This document shows positions 27,415-36,190 of a DNA stretch of 37,309 nt, piece after piece; position 1 is the stretch's first letter; the number at the start of each line of letters is the position of its first letter. Source of the stretch: an uncultured Pseudomonadota bacterium (lineage in GTDB: Bacteria; Pseudomonadota; Gammaproteobacteria; Steroidobacterales; Steroidobacteraceae); the NCBI GenBank assembly GCA_903898785.1, contig CAIUGU010000129.1, forward strand, positions 1-37,309. The letters run 5' to 3'. The notes under the pieces are model-generated. The model had not been told where the DNA came from. It searched no databases and saw nothing but the letters and a program-made list of their open reading frames with translations. The position numbers and the translations under genes are program-made.

Positions 27415-28182
27415 ATGCGCCGAGTCCTGCTCTTGTCACTGGCTGTCTCGCTTTGTCTTGCGAGCGTTGTCCATGCCGCTGCTCCGTCGAAACCCGCGGC
27501 TGCGGTTCGTACTTATCCCGACTGGAGCGGCGTGTGGGAAAACGCAGAGGGGTTTCGCTATACCGTCCCCGGTGGCAAGCCGAACCCGCCCGTGCTCACG
27601 CCGGAGTACGTGGCCCGCTACAAGGTCGTGACGGATGCCGCCGCGCAGGGTCGTCCCGTCAATGATCCCACTGCGAGCTGCATCTGGCCCGGCGTGCCGC
27701 GCGTACTCGTGACTCCGTATCCGCTCGAGTACCTGATCCAGCCGGACCGCGTCACCGTCATCCACGAATACCAGAGCCAGGTGCGGCGCATCTGGACCGA
27801 TGGCCGCGGGCATCCCGAGGACCTCGAGGCGAGTTTCAACGGGCATTCCATCGGCCACTGGGAAGGCGACACGCTCGTGGTCGAGACCGTGGGCCTGCGC
27901 GAGGACACCAAGATCGACCGTTCCGGCCTCGCCCACAGCGCCCAGCTGAAGGTCCTGGAGCGGATTCGCCTGGTCGATCCCGATACGCTCGAAGACCAGA
28001 TCACGATGATCGACGCGCTGGCCTACGCGCAGCCGTGGGTGTCGACGCTCAGGCTGAAGCGTCACCGCGACTGGCAGATCCTTGAGTACGTCTGTGCCGA
28101 GAACAACCGCAACCCCGTGTCGGCCAGCGGCAAGACCCTGACGCTCGATGCCGAGGGCAAGCCCATCGACAAGGAACAATAG
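27415..28182 (+). CDS. Exported protein of unknown function (DWSGVW type)
   Basis: A 255-residue protein with a signal peptide (VLLLSLAVSLCLASVVHA). The mature part has YPDWSGVWENAEGFRY, a CIWPGVPRVL segment, VIHEYQSQVRRIWTDGRGHP, a NGHSIGHWEGDTLVVETVGL stretch and a C-terminal YVCAENNR. I know this pattern from unnamed exported proteins found beside DUF6152 genes and TonB receptors in degradative proteobacteria. The function is unknown. I chose ATG 27415 over GTG 27412 because GGGGAG lies four bases before the ATG and only one before the GTG. DUF6152 follows after 42 bp, so they are likely one operon. Confidence 0.78.
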   Translation: MRRVLLLSLAVSLCLASVVHAAAPSKPAAAVRTYPDWSGVWENAEGFRYTVPGGKPNPPVLTPEYVARYKVVTDAAAQGRPVNDPTASCIWPGVPRVLVTPYPLEYLIQPDRVTVIHEYQSQVRRIWTDGRGHPEDLEASFNGHSIGHWEGDTLVVETVGLREDTKIDRSGLAHSAQLKVLERIRLVDPDTLEDQITMIDALAYAQPWVSTLRLKRHRDWQILEYVCAENNRNPVSASGKTLTLDAEGKPIDKEQ

Positions 28183-28224
28183 CCGCGGGCTGGCGCTGCT
28201 GGGACAGGACTTCACCGGAATCGC

Positions 28225-28587
28225 ATGATGACAACGACAACCCGAGCGACGCTTTGCCTCTTGCTGGCCGCATTTTCAGGCAGCGCTGCTGCCCATCATT
28301 CCTTTGCGATGTTCGACAGCGCGAAGGAAGTCGTGCTCGAGGGCACCGTGCGGGAATTCCAGTGGACCAACCCGCACACGTGGATCCAGCTGGTGGTCAC
28401 GGAGCAGGGTCAACCGGTGGAATACAGCATCGAGGCCGACAGCCCCAACATCCTGTCCCGTCGCGGCTGGAGCAAGGCGAGCTTTGCGCCCGGCGACCGC
28501 GTCAGGATCACGGTCAATCCCATGAAGGACGGCAGCAAGGGCGGGGCATTCAAGAGCGCCGTCCTGGCGAACGGCAAGACGCTTTAA
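28225..28587 (+). CDS. DUF6152 family exported protein
   Basis: A 120-residue protein with a signal peptide (ATLCLLLAAFSGSAAA) and then HHSFAMFDSAKEVVLEGTV, the DUF6152 start. WTNPHTWIQL, YSIEADSPNILSRRGW and PGDRVRITVNPMKDGS follow. The fold resembles a small OB-type beta barrel, and the His pair at the mature N-terminus could bind copper, though that is inference. It is paired with the gene at 27415. The stop TAA (28585-28587) directly abuts copy 2 of the 161-bp element. Confidence 0.85.
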   Translation: MMTTTTRATLCLLLAAFSGSAAAHHSFAMFDSAKEVVLEGTVREFQWTNPHTWIQLVVTEQGQPVEYSIEADSPNILSRRGWSKASFAPGDRVRITVNPMKDGSKGGAFKSAVLANGKTL

Positions 28588-28748
28588 CAGGTTGATGCAA
28601 AAGCCTGGCCGTGCCTTTTGCATCGGTCGCCAGCGAAAAGCGTGGTGTTCACTGTCTCCCGAAATCCACGAGTTGGACGTCGTCGATTTCGCAGAGTCGT
28701 CCGTGGCTCGGAACAACAGGGTACTGCAAAGGGTTTTGCATCACCCTG
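28588..28748. repeat. Copy 2 of 161-bp multi-palindrome element
   Basis: Same orientation and exactly the same length as the copy at 16342-16502; 143 of 161 positions agree. Ends are CAGGTTGATGCAAAA and, inverted, CAGGGTGATGCAAAA. The left hairpin (GATGCAAAAG/CTTTTGCATC) is intact; the second and fourth internal hairpins are weakened by substitutions. The left flank is TTAA, including the stop of the DUF6152 gene; the right flank is GCGG, so no target duplication remains. It sits between convergent genes, 13 bp from the DUF2909 stop. Confidence 0.85.
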
Positions 28749-28761
28749 GCGGGGCTGCGGG

Positions 28762-28962
28762 TTACTGCAGGCCGTGCGGCTGGAGGTGGCCCGTATACCA
28801 GCCGATCATCAGCATCGCGAACAGTGCGACCGACAGCGTGATGCGGATGGTCAGAGCCCGGACCATCGCCTTCGAATCGGTGGGCCCGGAGGACATCGAG
28901 ACCAGCGCGTGCCCGAGGCTCGCGATGATCGCGAAGAGCGTGACGACGATCAGGATTTCCAA
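28762..28962 (-). CDS. DUF2909 small membrane protein
   Basis: A 66-residue protein with two membrane segments (ILIVVTLFAIIASLGHALV and ITLSVALFAMLMIGWYTG) and a polar turn with SMSSGPTDSKAMVRALT. This is the twin-transmembrane DUF2909 layout, often found near cytochrome oxidase genes. The start codon is TTG, supported by CGGAGAG upstream. It lies 18 bp after the small membrane protein gene at 28981. Confidence 0.72.
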   Translation of the reverse strand: MEILIVVTLFAIIASLGHALVSMSSGPTDSKAMVRALTIRITLSVALFAMLMIGWYTGHLQPHGLQ

Positions 28963-28980
28963 GGGCTTCTCTCCGCTGTT

Positions 28981-29214
28981 TCAACGCTGGTCTTGAGGGG
29001 CCGGACCCTGGCTGCCTTCAGCCGCAAGCCTCGCCGCGTCGGCCTTCTTCTCGTCCCGTACGGTCTTCACGACCATCGCGAACGCCGCGCTGATCAACGC
29101 CAGCAGCGCGAACATCATGAAGGCGAGGCCCGGGCTGAACCGCCACGCCTCGCGCAGGCCCCCGATCACCCCGAGGGGCGTCGCGATCAGCAACATCGGC
29201 TTGGCAATTCTCAT
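28981..29214 (-). CDS. Small membrane protein of unknown function
   Basis: A 77-residue protein, start ATG 29214. It has two hydrophobic stretches (PMLLIATPLGVIGGL and AFMMFALLALISAAFAMVV) and a charged C-terminal tail (VRDEKKADAARLAAEGSQG). I do not recognise a family. It is the first gene of a leftward pair with DUF2909, and its partner and size suggest a membrane accessory protein. Confidence 0.6.
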   Translation of the reverse strand: MRIAKPMLLIATPLGVIGGLREAWRFSPGLAFMMFALLALISAAFAMVVKTVRDEKKADAARLAAEGSQGPAPQDQR

Positions 29215-29471
29215 GGGGGTCCGTCGTCCGTCCTGTACGCCGCATAGTATGGGGCCGACTGCGCCGCAAAACAGCGGCGGCGCGTGGGAAAAGCGCGTAA
29301 GCGATCCGCGGAGGTCGGGATGGCAGGCACCAGCTCCCCCCAGGCATCCAGTGTTTTCAACGAGATGTGAGAGATGGGGGCCGTCTGCGGGTGGGTCGCC
29401 GGTTGACTTCCCGCCGACGGAGTGGCATCCAGTGGGTCCGAAGAATATCAGGAGCCGTCGCCAAGGCGGCC

Positions 29472-29481
29472 GGGGGGGGGG
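29472..29481 (+). repeat. G10 homopolymer directly upstream of AraC-type regulator start
   Basis: Ten consecutive G, then A and GGGG, lead into the GTG at 29486. The tract overlaps the presumed ribosome-binding site. Such tracts are prone to slipped-strand length change, and also to base-calling error. Confidence 0.6.
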
Positions 29482-29485
29482 AGGG

Positions 29486-30376
29486 GTGGCCATCGCGGTC
29501 GAATCGGGCAAAGCGATCAACTGTCTGGACTACCGGCAGGTCGCCCCGTCGCCGCGGCTCGCGGAGTTCGTGCGGTACTACGATTGCGCCGACGTGGTGG
29601 CCGACGGAACCGCCGCCTATCCGTTTGCCGTCTCGCTGTTCCCTGTCCTCGCCTTCTACCTGGGCGACCCCTGCAAGGCCTACGAGCACGACGAGGCGCG
29701 CAACCGCCTTTTGCCTCCGGTGATAGCCCTCGGGCTCTGTGACCATCGGGTAGCCGACCTGCTCGATTGCGGCCACCACCTGAACTTCACGGTGGTGTTC
29801 GAGCCCACCGGATTCTTCCGGCTGTTCCACGTCTCCCCGTGGGAGCTGCGCAACTACGCCCACGATTGCAGGGATGTGCTGGGCGCCGAAATCGCGGAAC
29901 TCCATGCCCGGCTCTGTGCGGCTCGCGACATGCACGAGAGGGTTTGTCTGATCGAGTCATTCCTGCTGCGCCGCGTCGATCGTGCGCTGCCGCGATCCGG
30001 AATGCAGTACGCCGCCGACCTGCTCATCCAGTCCCGTGGCCGCGCAACCCTGTCCGCAGTGGCCGCGTCGTTGGGCTTGTCGGACAGCTCGTGGCGACGG
30101 CACTTCACCACGCAGATCGGCGTTGCGCCGAAGCGCTACCAGAGGATGTTGCGCTTCCACCATGCCGTCGCATTGAAGCGCGATCTGCCCGGGCTCTCGT
30201 GGACCGACGTCTGCCAGGAAGCGGGCTTCTACGACCAGTCGCACTTCATCGCGGAGTTCCGGGAAATGGGCGGTGCATCGCCCTCGCGGTTCATGGCCGA
30301 GCTTGCCGACATGCCGGTGCCCATCAGCCGTGCCTACTATCGGCCGGTGACTGAAATCTACAATCACACCCGCTGA
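29486..30376 (+). CDS. AraC-family transcriptional regulator with DUF6597-like sensor domain
   Basis: A 296-residue regulator. The N-terminal half (LAEFVRYYDCADVVADG, YPFAVSLFPVLAFYLGDP) is like the DUF6597 sensor domain. Residues 190-285 form the AraC DNA-binding domain: ATLSAVAASLGLSDSSWRRH (first helix-turn-helix), GVAPKRYQRMLRFHHAV, DVCQEAGFYDQSHFIAEF (second helix-turn-helix) and GASPSRFM. The frame is open upstream to 29117, but similarity begins at LDYRQVAPSP, so GTG 29486 is the best start; a G10 run precedes it. It lies upstream of and in line with the flavocytochrome genes, which it may activate when the substrate is present. Confidence 0.85.
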   Translation: MAIAVESGKAINCLDYRQVAPSPRLAEFVRYYDCADVVADGTAAYPFAVSLFPVLAFYLGDPCKAYEHDEARNRLLPPVIALGLCDHRVADLLDCGHHLNFTVVFEPTGFFRLFHVSPWELRNYAHDCRDVLGAEIAELHARLCAARDMHERVCLIESFLLRRVDRALPRSGMQYAADLLIQSRGRATLSAVAASLGLSDSSWRRHFTTQIGVAPKRYQRMLRFHHAVALKRDLPGLSWTDVCQEAGFYDQSHFIAEFREMGGASPSRFMAELADMPVPISRAYYRPVTEIYNHTR

Positions 30377-30414
30377 CCGCGGCAGTAAAACAAACGGATT
30401 GATCCGGGGGAAAC

Positions 30415-30990
30415 ATGGTCAATCGACGCACCTTACTCAAGCTGGGCAGCGTGGGCATGGCGGTCGCCGTCGCGCAGGCGCCGGCACGGGCCTTCGGCTC
30501 CACGCTGCTCGGGGACTCAACGGGGCTCGCAAGAGCCGTCTTCGACGAGCGTTTCGCCGAGGCGCAGGCTTTCGCGAGTGTCTTCCAGTCCCGCGGCATG
30601 CCCACCACCGGCATTCGGGGTGACGTAGCGGCACTCTGGTACCGCGATCTCAAGGCGAGGCTTCTCGAGCGGCGCTTGCCCATCGTCGGACTCACCGACC
30701 GGACGGCGCTCTTCTGCCTGGAAGAGCTCGCGCGTGATGTCGGCATGAAGGTTCAAGGCCGCATCGACCACACGTTCGACCAGGGAGGTGCGCTGACCCA
30801 TCAGGTCACCGGCCCGTCTGCGTGGACCGCCGCAGGCCATCGCCTGGGTTCGCAGCAGGGATTCGGCCGCGTGATGGCGTCGTTGCTCACCGATCCCACG
30901 TTGCACGGCGAGTCATTTGCCGCCCAGAAGCACACCGGCCCGTTCTCGGCCGTGGACAGGAAGCAGCTCGTGTCGTGGTGGATCGCGTAG
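30415..30990 (+). CDS. Tat-leader exported protein of unknown function
   Basis: A 191-residue protein starting MVNRRTLLKLGSVGMAVAVA: the twin Arg with RTLLKLG and a weak hydrophobic run is a Tat-type signal, cut near ARA. The mature part holds VFQSRGMPTTGIRGDVAALWYRDL, TALFCLEELARDVGMKV and a terminal VSWWIA. I do not know the family by name. It precedes the VAO-type flavoprotein by 72 bp, in the same direction, with GGGGGA before its ATG. Unknown accessory proteins also occur in 4-cresol dehydrogenase clusters, so it may help mature or hold the enzyme; that is inference. Confidence 0.72.
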   Translation: MVNRRTLLKLGSVGMAVAVAQAPARAFGSTLLGDSTGLARAVFDERFAEAQAFASVFQSRGMPTTGIRGDVAALWYRDLKARLLERRLPIVGLTDRTALFCLEELARDVGMKVQGRIDHTFDQGGALTHQVTGPSAWTAAGHRLGSQQGFGRVMASLLTDPTLHGESFAAQKHTGPFSAVDRKQLVSWWIA

Positions 30991-31062
30991 TCAGCGGCCA
31001 CGAACTCCACGACGGCAAAATACAGACAGCAACGCATCCAGCGAATCCAGAAGGACAGCACC

Positions 31063-32697
31063 ATGGCACTCCCCCTTCCTCCGAATGTTTCCGCAGCCGA
31101 TTTCCGCTCTGCGCTGGGCGAATTCACCGCAGCGATCGGCGCGCAGTGGGTCTTCACGACTGAAGAAGACGTCATGCTGTACCGCGACTCGTACTCCATC
31201 TTCTGGGGCGAGGCCGAAGAGCGCATAGCGTCTGCCGCCGTCGCACCGGCCAGCGTCGAGCAGGTGCAGCAGATCGTCCGCATCGCGAACAAGTACAAGA
31301 TTCCGTTGTACTCGATCTCGACGGGCCGCAACCTGACGTACGGCGGGTCGTCGCCGACGCTGCGCGGCTCGGTCATCGTCGACCTGAAGCGCATGAACAA
31401 GATCCTGGCCGTCGACGAGAAGCGCCACTTCGCCCTCGTCGAGCCGGGCGTGTCGTACTTCGACCTTTACAACTACATCCGTGACAACAAGCTCAAGGTG
31501 ATGCTTGATATCCCGGACCCGGGCTGGGGCAGTCCCATCGGCAACAGCCTCGATCACGGCGTGGGCTATACGTTCGGGCCGTTCCGCGATCACTTCGGCT
31601 CACACTGCGGCATGGAAGTCGTCACTGCAGAGGGCGAAATCATTCGCACCGGTAATGGAGCGATCCCGAACACGGATGCCTGGCAGGACTACCACTATGG
31701 TGCCGGCCCCACCGTCGACGGCCTGTTTGCGCAGTCGAATTTCGGCATCGTCACCAAGATGGGCTTCTGGCTGATGCCGTTGCCCGAGACCTACCTGAAC
31801 GGAAAGGTATTGGTGCCGCGTTACCAGGACTTCCAGGCGCTGGTCGAAGAGGTCAGTTACCTTGAAGACTCGTTCCTGATCGGCATGCCGCAGTTCGGCA
31901 GCCCCGCAGGGGGCGCATTGCTGGAACCGCCGCCGCCGGAACTTGGGCCGTTGATGCAATCCGGCTGGCCGACCCAGGACCAGATCGACACCTACCTGAG
32001 GACGACCAACAAGGCGGCCTGGTCCGTCACGCTGCAGTTCTACGGTCCCGAGGAGACCGTGCGTGCCAACTGGTCCGCCGCCAAGCGACGCATGGCGAAA
32101 GCGATCCCGAGTGCAACGTTCCAGGATGGCATCTTCTTCCCGCTACCCGTGCCGCCCGAGGCAGAGCAGAACCTGCTGCAGCCCGTCAAGACTGCAGTTG
32201 GAATTCCGTCGCTCGAGATCTTTTTCATCACGACCCGCAACCCGATGACGGATGCCGATCCCTGGGACGGTCACGCCGACTTCTTCGCCTTCGTGCCGCG
32301 GACGGCGAAGGCCGTGCACGAGGCCTCGCGGCTGTTCTACGACGTCTATCGCGAGTTCGGACTGCCCACCTTCCACAACCCGTTCTTCACGCCGGTCAAC
32401 TACTACTCGCGCAGCTATGTCGTCGCGACGCTCGTGCCGACGTGGCGGGACCCTGTGAAAAACGCGAGGTCGCGCGAGCTGTTCGGTCGTCTCGTGGACC
32501 GTTGCGGAGAGCGTGGCTGGGGATCGTACCGCACGTCGCCGGCTTTCCAGGAACGCGTCGTCTCGAAGTACTCGTTCAATAACAGTGCCCTCCTGCGCTT
32601 CCAGGAGAAGCTCAAGGACGGCATCGATCCGAACGGCATACTGTCGCCGGGCCGTTACGGCATCTGGCCGGCCAACATGCGGAGGAACCGGGCATGA
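31063..32697 (+). CDS. VAO/4-cresol dehydrogenase-family flavoprotein
   Basis: A 544-residue FAD oxidoreductase of the vanillyl-alcohol oxidase family, which includes 4-cresol dehydrogenase and eugenol hydroxylase. FAD-binding parts: ISTGRNLTYGGSSP, RGSVIVDLKRMNKI, LVEPGVSYFDLYNY, MLDIPDPGWGSPIGN and QSNFGIVTKMGFWLMP. Compared from memory with fungal VAO, Tyr93 matches Tyr108, Asp152 matches the catalytic Asp170, and Tyr489-Arg490 match Tyr503-Arg504 (GWGSYRTSPAF). At the covalent-FAD position (VAO His422) I see Ala405, with His404 beside it. No N-terminal signal is seen, yet its partner is exported. The cytochrome c overlaps by ATGA, so it is a dehydrogenase feeding a cytochrome rather than an oxidase. 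The substrate is probably a para-alkylphenol. Confidence 0.88.
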   Translation: MALPLPPNVSAADFRSALGEFTAAIGAQWVFTTEEDVMLYRDSYSIFWGEAEERIASAAVAPASVEQVQQIVRIANKYKIPLYSISTGRNLTYGGSSPTLRGSVIVDLKRMNKILAVDEKRHFALVEPGVSYFDLYNYIRDNKLKVMLDIPDPGWGSPIGNSLDHGVGYTFGPFRDHFGSHCGMEVVTAEGEIIRTGNGAIPNTDAWQDYHYGAGPTVDGLFAQSNFGIVTKMGFWLMPLPETYLNGKVLVPRYQDFQALVEEVSYLEDSFLIGMPQFGSPAGGALLEPPPPELGPLMQSGWPTQDQIDTYLRTTNKAAWSVTLQFYGPEETVRANWSAAKRRMAKAIPSATFQDGIFFPLPVPPEAEQNLLQPVKTAVGIPSLEIFFITTRNPMTDADPWDGHADFFAFVPRTAKAVHEASRLFYDVYREFGLPTFHNPFFTPVNYYSRSYVVATLVPTWRDPVKNARSRELFGRLVDRCGERGWGSYRTSPAFQERVVSKYSFNNSALLRFQEKLKDGIDPNGILSPGRYGIWPANMRRNRA

Positions 32698-33083
32698 AGC
32701 GCGTCGCTCTCGTCTATTCACTGATCGCGCTCGCTGCGCCCCTGGTTTCGCAGGCTGCAGCGCCTGCTGGGTCGCCTGACAACGGCAAGCTGGTCTACGA
32801 AAAGTGGTGCTTGCCGTGCCATGGCGTGCGCGTTGATACCGGCTTCCCCGGCACCTCGAATGCGATGTATCCGGGCACGGCTGCGCTGGCAGTGAAGTAC
32901 AAAGGAACGCAACCGCCGGTGTTGACGGATCGCACGAACCTCACTCCCGAGCTGGTGAAGACGATCGTCCGAAATGGCATCTCCGCAATGCCGCGCACGC
33001 GCAAGACCGAGATCAACGACGCCGAACTCAATGACGTCGCGGCGTACCTGACGCAGAAGAAGCCGAATCCCACACGCAGATAG
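32694..33083 (+). CDS. Small c-type cytochrome, partner of the flavoprotein
   Basis: A 129-residue exported monohaem cytochrome. It has a signal peptide (VALVYSLIALAAPLVSQA), the haem site CLPCH (Cys39, Cys42, His43) and a probable axial Met in NGISAMPRTRK, followed by a C-terminal helix (ELNDVAAYLTQK). The ATG overlaps the flavoprotein stop (ATGA), as in flavocytochrome pairs such as 4-cresol dehydrogenase and eugenol hydroxylase, where the cytochrome subunit takes electrons from FAD. It should work in the periplasm. Confidence 0.92.
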   Translation: MKRVALVYSLIALAAPLVSQAAAPAGSPDNGKLVYEKWCLPCHGVRVDTGFPGTSNAMYPGTAALAVKYKGTQPPVLTDRTNLTPELVKTIVRNGISAMPRTRKTEINDAELNDVAAYLTQKKPNPTRR

Positions 33084-33093
33084 CGGTAGCGGA

Positions 33094-33126
33094 AGTGGCG
33101 GGTCTCAATCGGGTCCGCCATTTTGC
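33094..33126 (+). terminator. Probable terminator of the flavocytochrome operon
   Basis: TGGCGG (33096-33101) pairs with CCGCCA (33115-33120), with one further G-U pair, followed by TTTT (33121-33124). It starts 12 bp after the cytochrome stop. The remaining 230 bp to the next gene hold nothing I recognise. Confidence 0.65.
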
Positions 33127-33355
33127 TGATCGTTGTCCCTCCAGGGGAAGCTCACGTCGGACTCAGGCGATGTTCCGCGTCTTGGGCTACGCCGCATCCG
33201 AGATGCAGCCAGAAAATCGTCTTCCGGAACATTGCCTGCCGCCTTGCTCAAACAGTCCCTATTTCCAGGGGTCGGCACCTTACCTTGGTTTCCTCCGTGA
33301 GGCGCAGGCTCGTGTGTCGCCGGGTGCGCGAGCATCAGGGCACGCGAAACGGCTG

Positions 33356-34171
33356 CTAACGCCGACCGCGGTTGCCTTCCTTGTCCTCCTTGTCCTGCCT
33401 GCCCCGGCCTTGCTCGCCGGGCGTGTCTTCCTGTTGCCGGCCTCTCTGAGGCGCCTGAGCCTCGCCGCGTTGTGCGCGCTCCTGTGGCGGAGTGGCAGTG
33501 GGCGCCTCTTCCGGCCGAGGGCGCTGCGGGCCCCGTTGGGTCGGCCGTTCCTCAGCGCGCGAGCGGGGCACGTCGCCACGTTGCTGCCAGTACTGCTGCG
33601 TGACCGGGTCGCGCGGCTCGTGCCGGTAACGGTCGGCCTGGATCGAACGCTGTTGTTCCGGTGTACGCGGATAGCGTTCGCCGGAGTACTGCCGTTGGTA
33701 ATCAGGCAGTGGTGCGGGCGGCGGTGCTGCGCGGCGATCCGCCTGGTTCCAGTCGCTGCGGCGCGTGCTCCAGTCTCTACCCCAGTGTTCATCCCAGCGC
33801 GGCGGTCCGTCGGCACGCCAGCCGCGGAAATAGGCGGGAGGCTGGTTGTAGTAACGCACCGGGACGCGCAGCACGTACACGGGGACATAGAACGGATCGA
33901 TCACGTCCCAGGGACCGCCGTACCAGCTGCTTGCATACCAGTTGTCTCCTTCGAGCACCCAGTACAAGCCGTCATAGAAAAAGTAGTTCCAGCCGAAGCC
34001 GGGCGCGTAGTAGACCGGATATCCCGGTACGCGGGCCAGGCGGGGATAGGACGACACGCGGATCCCCACGCTGACGTTGGGTCCCCTTACGCCGACGCTG
34101 CCGCCCACGGGCGCGCAAGCGGAACCGAGGAAGCCGAATGCCACCACCAGAAGTACGAGTAAGCGTTGCAT
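33356..34171 (-). CDS. Exported Tyr/Trp-rich protein with low-complexity tail (paralogue B)
   Basis: A 271-residue paralogue of the protein at 23229-24155. Shared blocks include PGYPVYY, YFFYDGLYWV, DNWYASSW, GPWD.IDP.YVPVYVLRVP, VRYY, WGRDW and PLP.YQR.YSG. The N-terminus may be a lipoprotein signal (VVAFGFLGSAC, Cys19), where the paralogue has an ordinary signal peptide ending in ANA. From about residue 165 the chain is low-complexity, rich in Arg, Gln, Glu, Pro and Gly, and not well conserved between the two. The function is unknown. It lies beyond the flavocytochrome operon on the opposite strand. Confidence 0.8.
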   Translation of the reverse strand: MQRLLVLLVVAFGFLGSACAPVGGSVGVRGPNVSVGIRVSSYPRLARVPGYPVYYAPGFGWNYFFYDGLYWVLEGDNWYASSWYGGPWDVIDPFYVPVYVLRVPVRYYNQPPAYFRGWRADGPPRWDEHWGRDWSTRRSDWNQADRRAAPPPAPLPDYQRQYSGERYPRTPEQQRSIQADRYRHEPRDPVTQQYWQQRGDVPRSRAEERPTQRGPQRPRPEEAPTATPPQERAQRGEAQAPQRGRQQEDTPGEQGRGRQDKEDKEGNRGRR

Positions 34172-34424
34172 GGCGTGTCCTCCAGGCCGGATGGATGAAC
34201 TGCGTGCCGTTCGCGGCCGATCTGCAGTTCCTGAAGGATCACTACGCGCTCTCGGCGCCAGCGAGTCAACGCGGAGTTCCCCCTAGAAAACTTGCGCAAG
34301 ATTTACACTCGTTCAGCAGGGATGTGCGCAGCGGAAGGGGAAGCATGCCGGTGTTTCACGCAGCGCGGCAATGGCGGGTCGGCGAATGCCGGACGGAATG
34401 GTATTGCAGCCGCCTACGCGAGCT

Positions 34425-35546
<1,122 letters not shown>

Positions 35547-35695
35547 CTATGCCTGCGTCACGGGGGTTTCAACAAACGGACTCTCCGGCAAGGAGCCCGC
35601 GAATGGTTCGACGCTGGGTCGCTGCACCCTAGACTTGAAGCGCGTAGGCTTGCGCCGGTACAGTCCTGCCTGTCCACTATCTTCCGGAGACGCTG

Positions 35696-36091
35696 ATGAC
35701 GATGCCCGCCAACGATGCGATTGGAAAGCTCCTGCTGCGACTGACCATCGCGTTCCTGATGTTGCCGCATGGCATCGCCAAGGTGACCGGAGGGGTCGAT
35801 CCCATTGCGGGCATGCTCACCGCGATCGGCGTGCCCGGATTCGTGGCCTATGGCGTCTGGATCGGCGAGATCGTGGCTCCCGTCATGTTGATCGCCGGCT
35901 ACTACGCCAGAGTTGCAGCGGCCATCATCGTCATCAATATGATCATTGCCATCGGGCTCGTGCATTCCTCGCAGCTGCTCGACTTCACCGAATTGGGCGG
36001 GTTCCGGCTGGATTCACAGTACTTCTACCTGTTCACGTCGCTGGCTGCGATGCTGCTCGGCCCGGGGCGCTACGCCGTAAACGACAAGTAG
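35696..36091 (+). CDS. DoxX-family membrane protein
   Basis: A 131-residue protein with four hydrophobic segments. DoxX marks are LLRLTIAFLMLPHGIAKVTGG, a GVPGFVAYGVWIGEIVAPVML stretch and YFYLFTSLAAMLLGPGRYAV. Members are small inner-membrane proteins, some linked to sulfur or thiol redox chemistry. ATG 35696 has CGGAGA upstream; ATG 35702 is also possible. It converges with glnS, and the 287-bp gap on its left holds nothing I recognise beyond a short GAGGGACGTCCCCTG palindrome. Confidence 0.85.
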   Translation: MTMPANDAIGKLLLRLTIAFLMLPHGIAKVTGGVDPIAGMLTAIGVPGFVAYGVWIGEIVAPVMLIAGYYARVAAAIIVINMIIAIGLVHSSQLLDFTELGGFRLDSQYFYLFTSLAAMLLGPGRYAVNDK

Positions 36092-36190
36092 CGACAGGCA
36101 GTCCGCTTCGGTGGAGCCGGGTTTCGGGCCAGGTCACGCAGAGCACAGATCCTCGTCGCTCTCCGTCGCTGGAGACTGACTGCCCGGATC

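Noticed and set aside
28617-28716. Short open frames starting MQKA inside the 161-bp repeats
   Set aside because: They come from the repeated hairpin DNA itself. The two copies differ in downstream frame and stop, with no ribosome-binding site.
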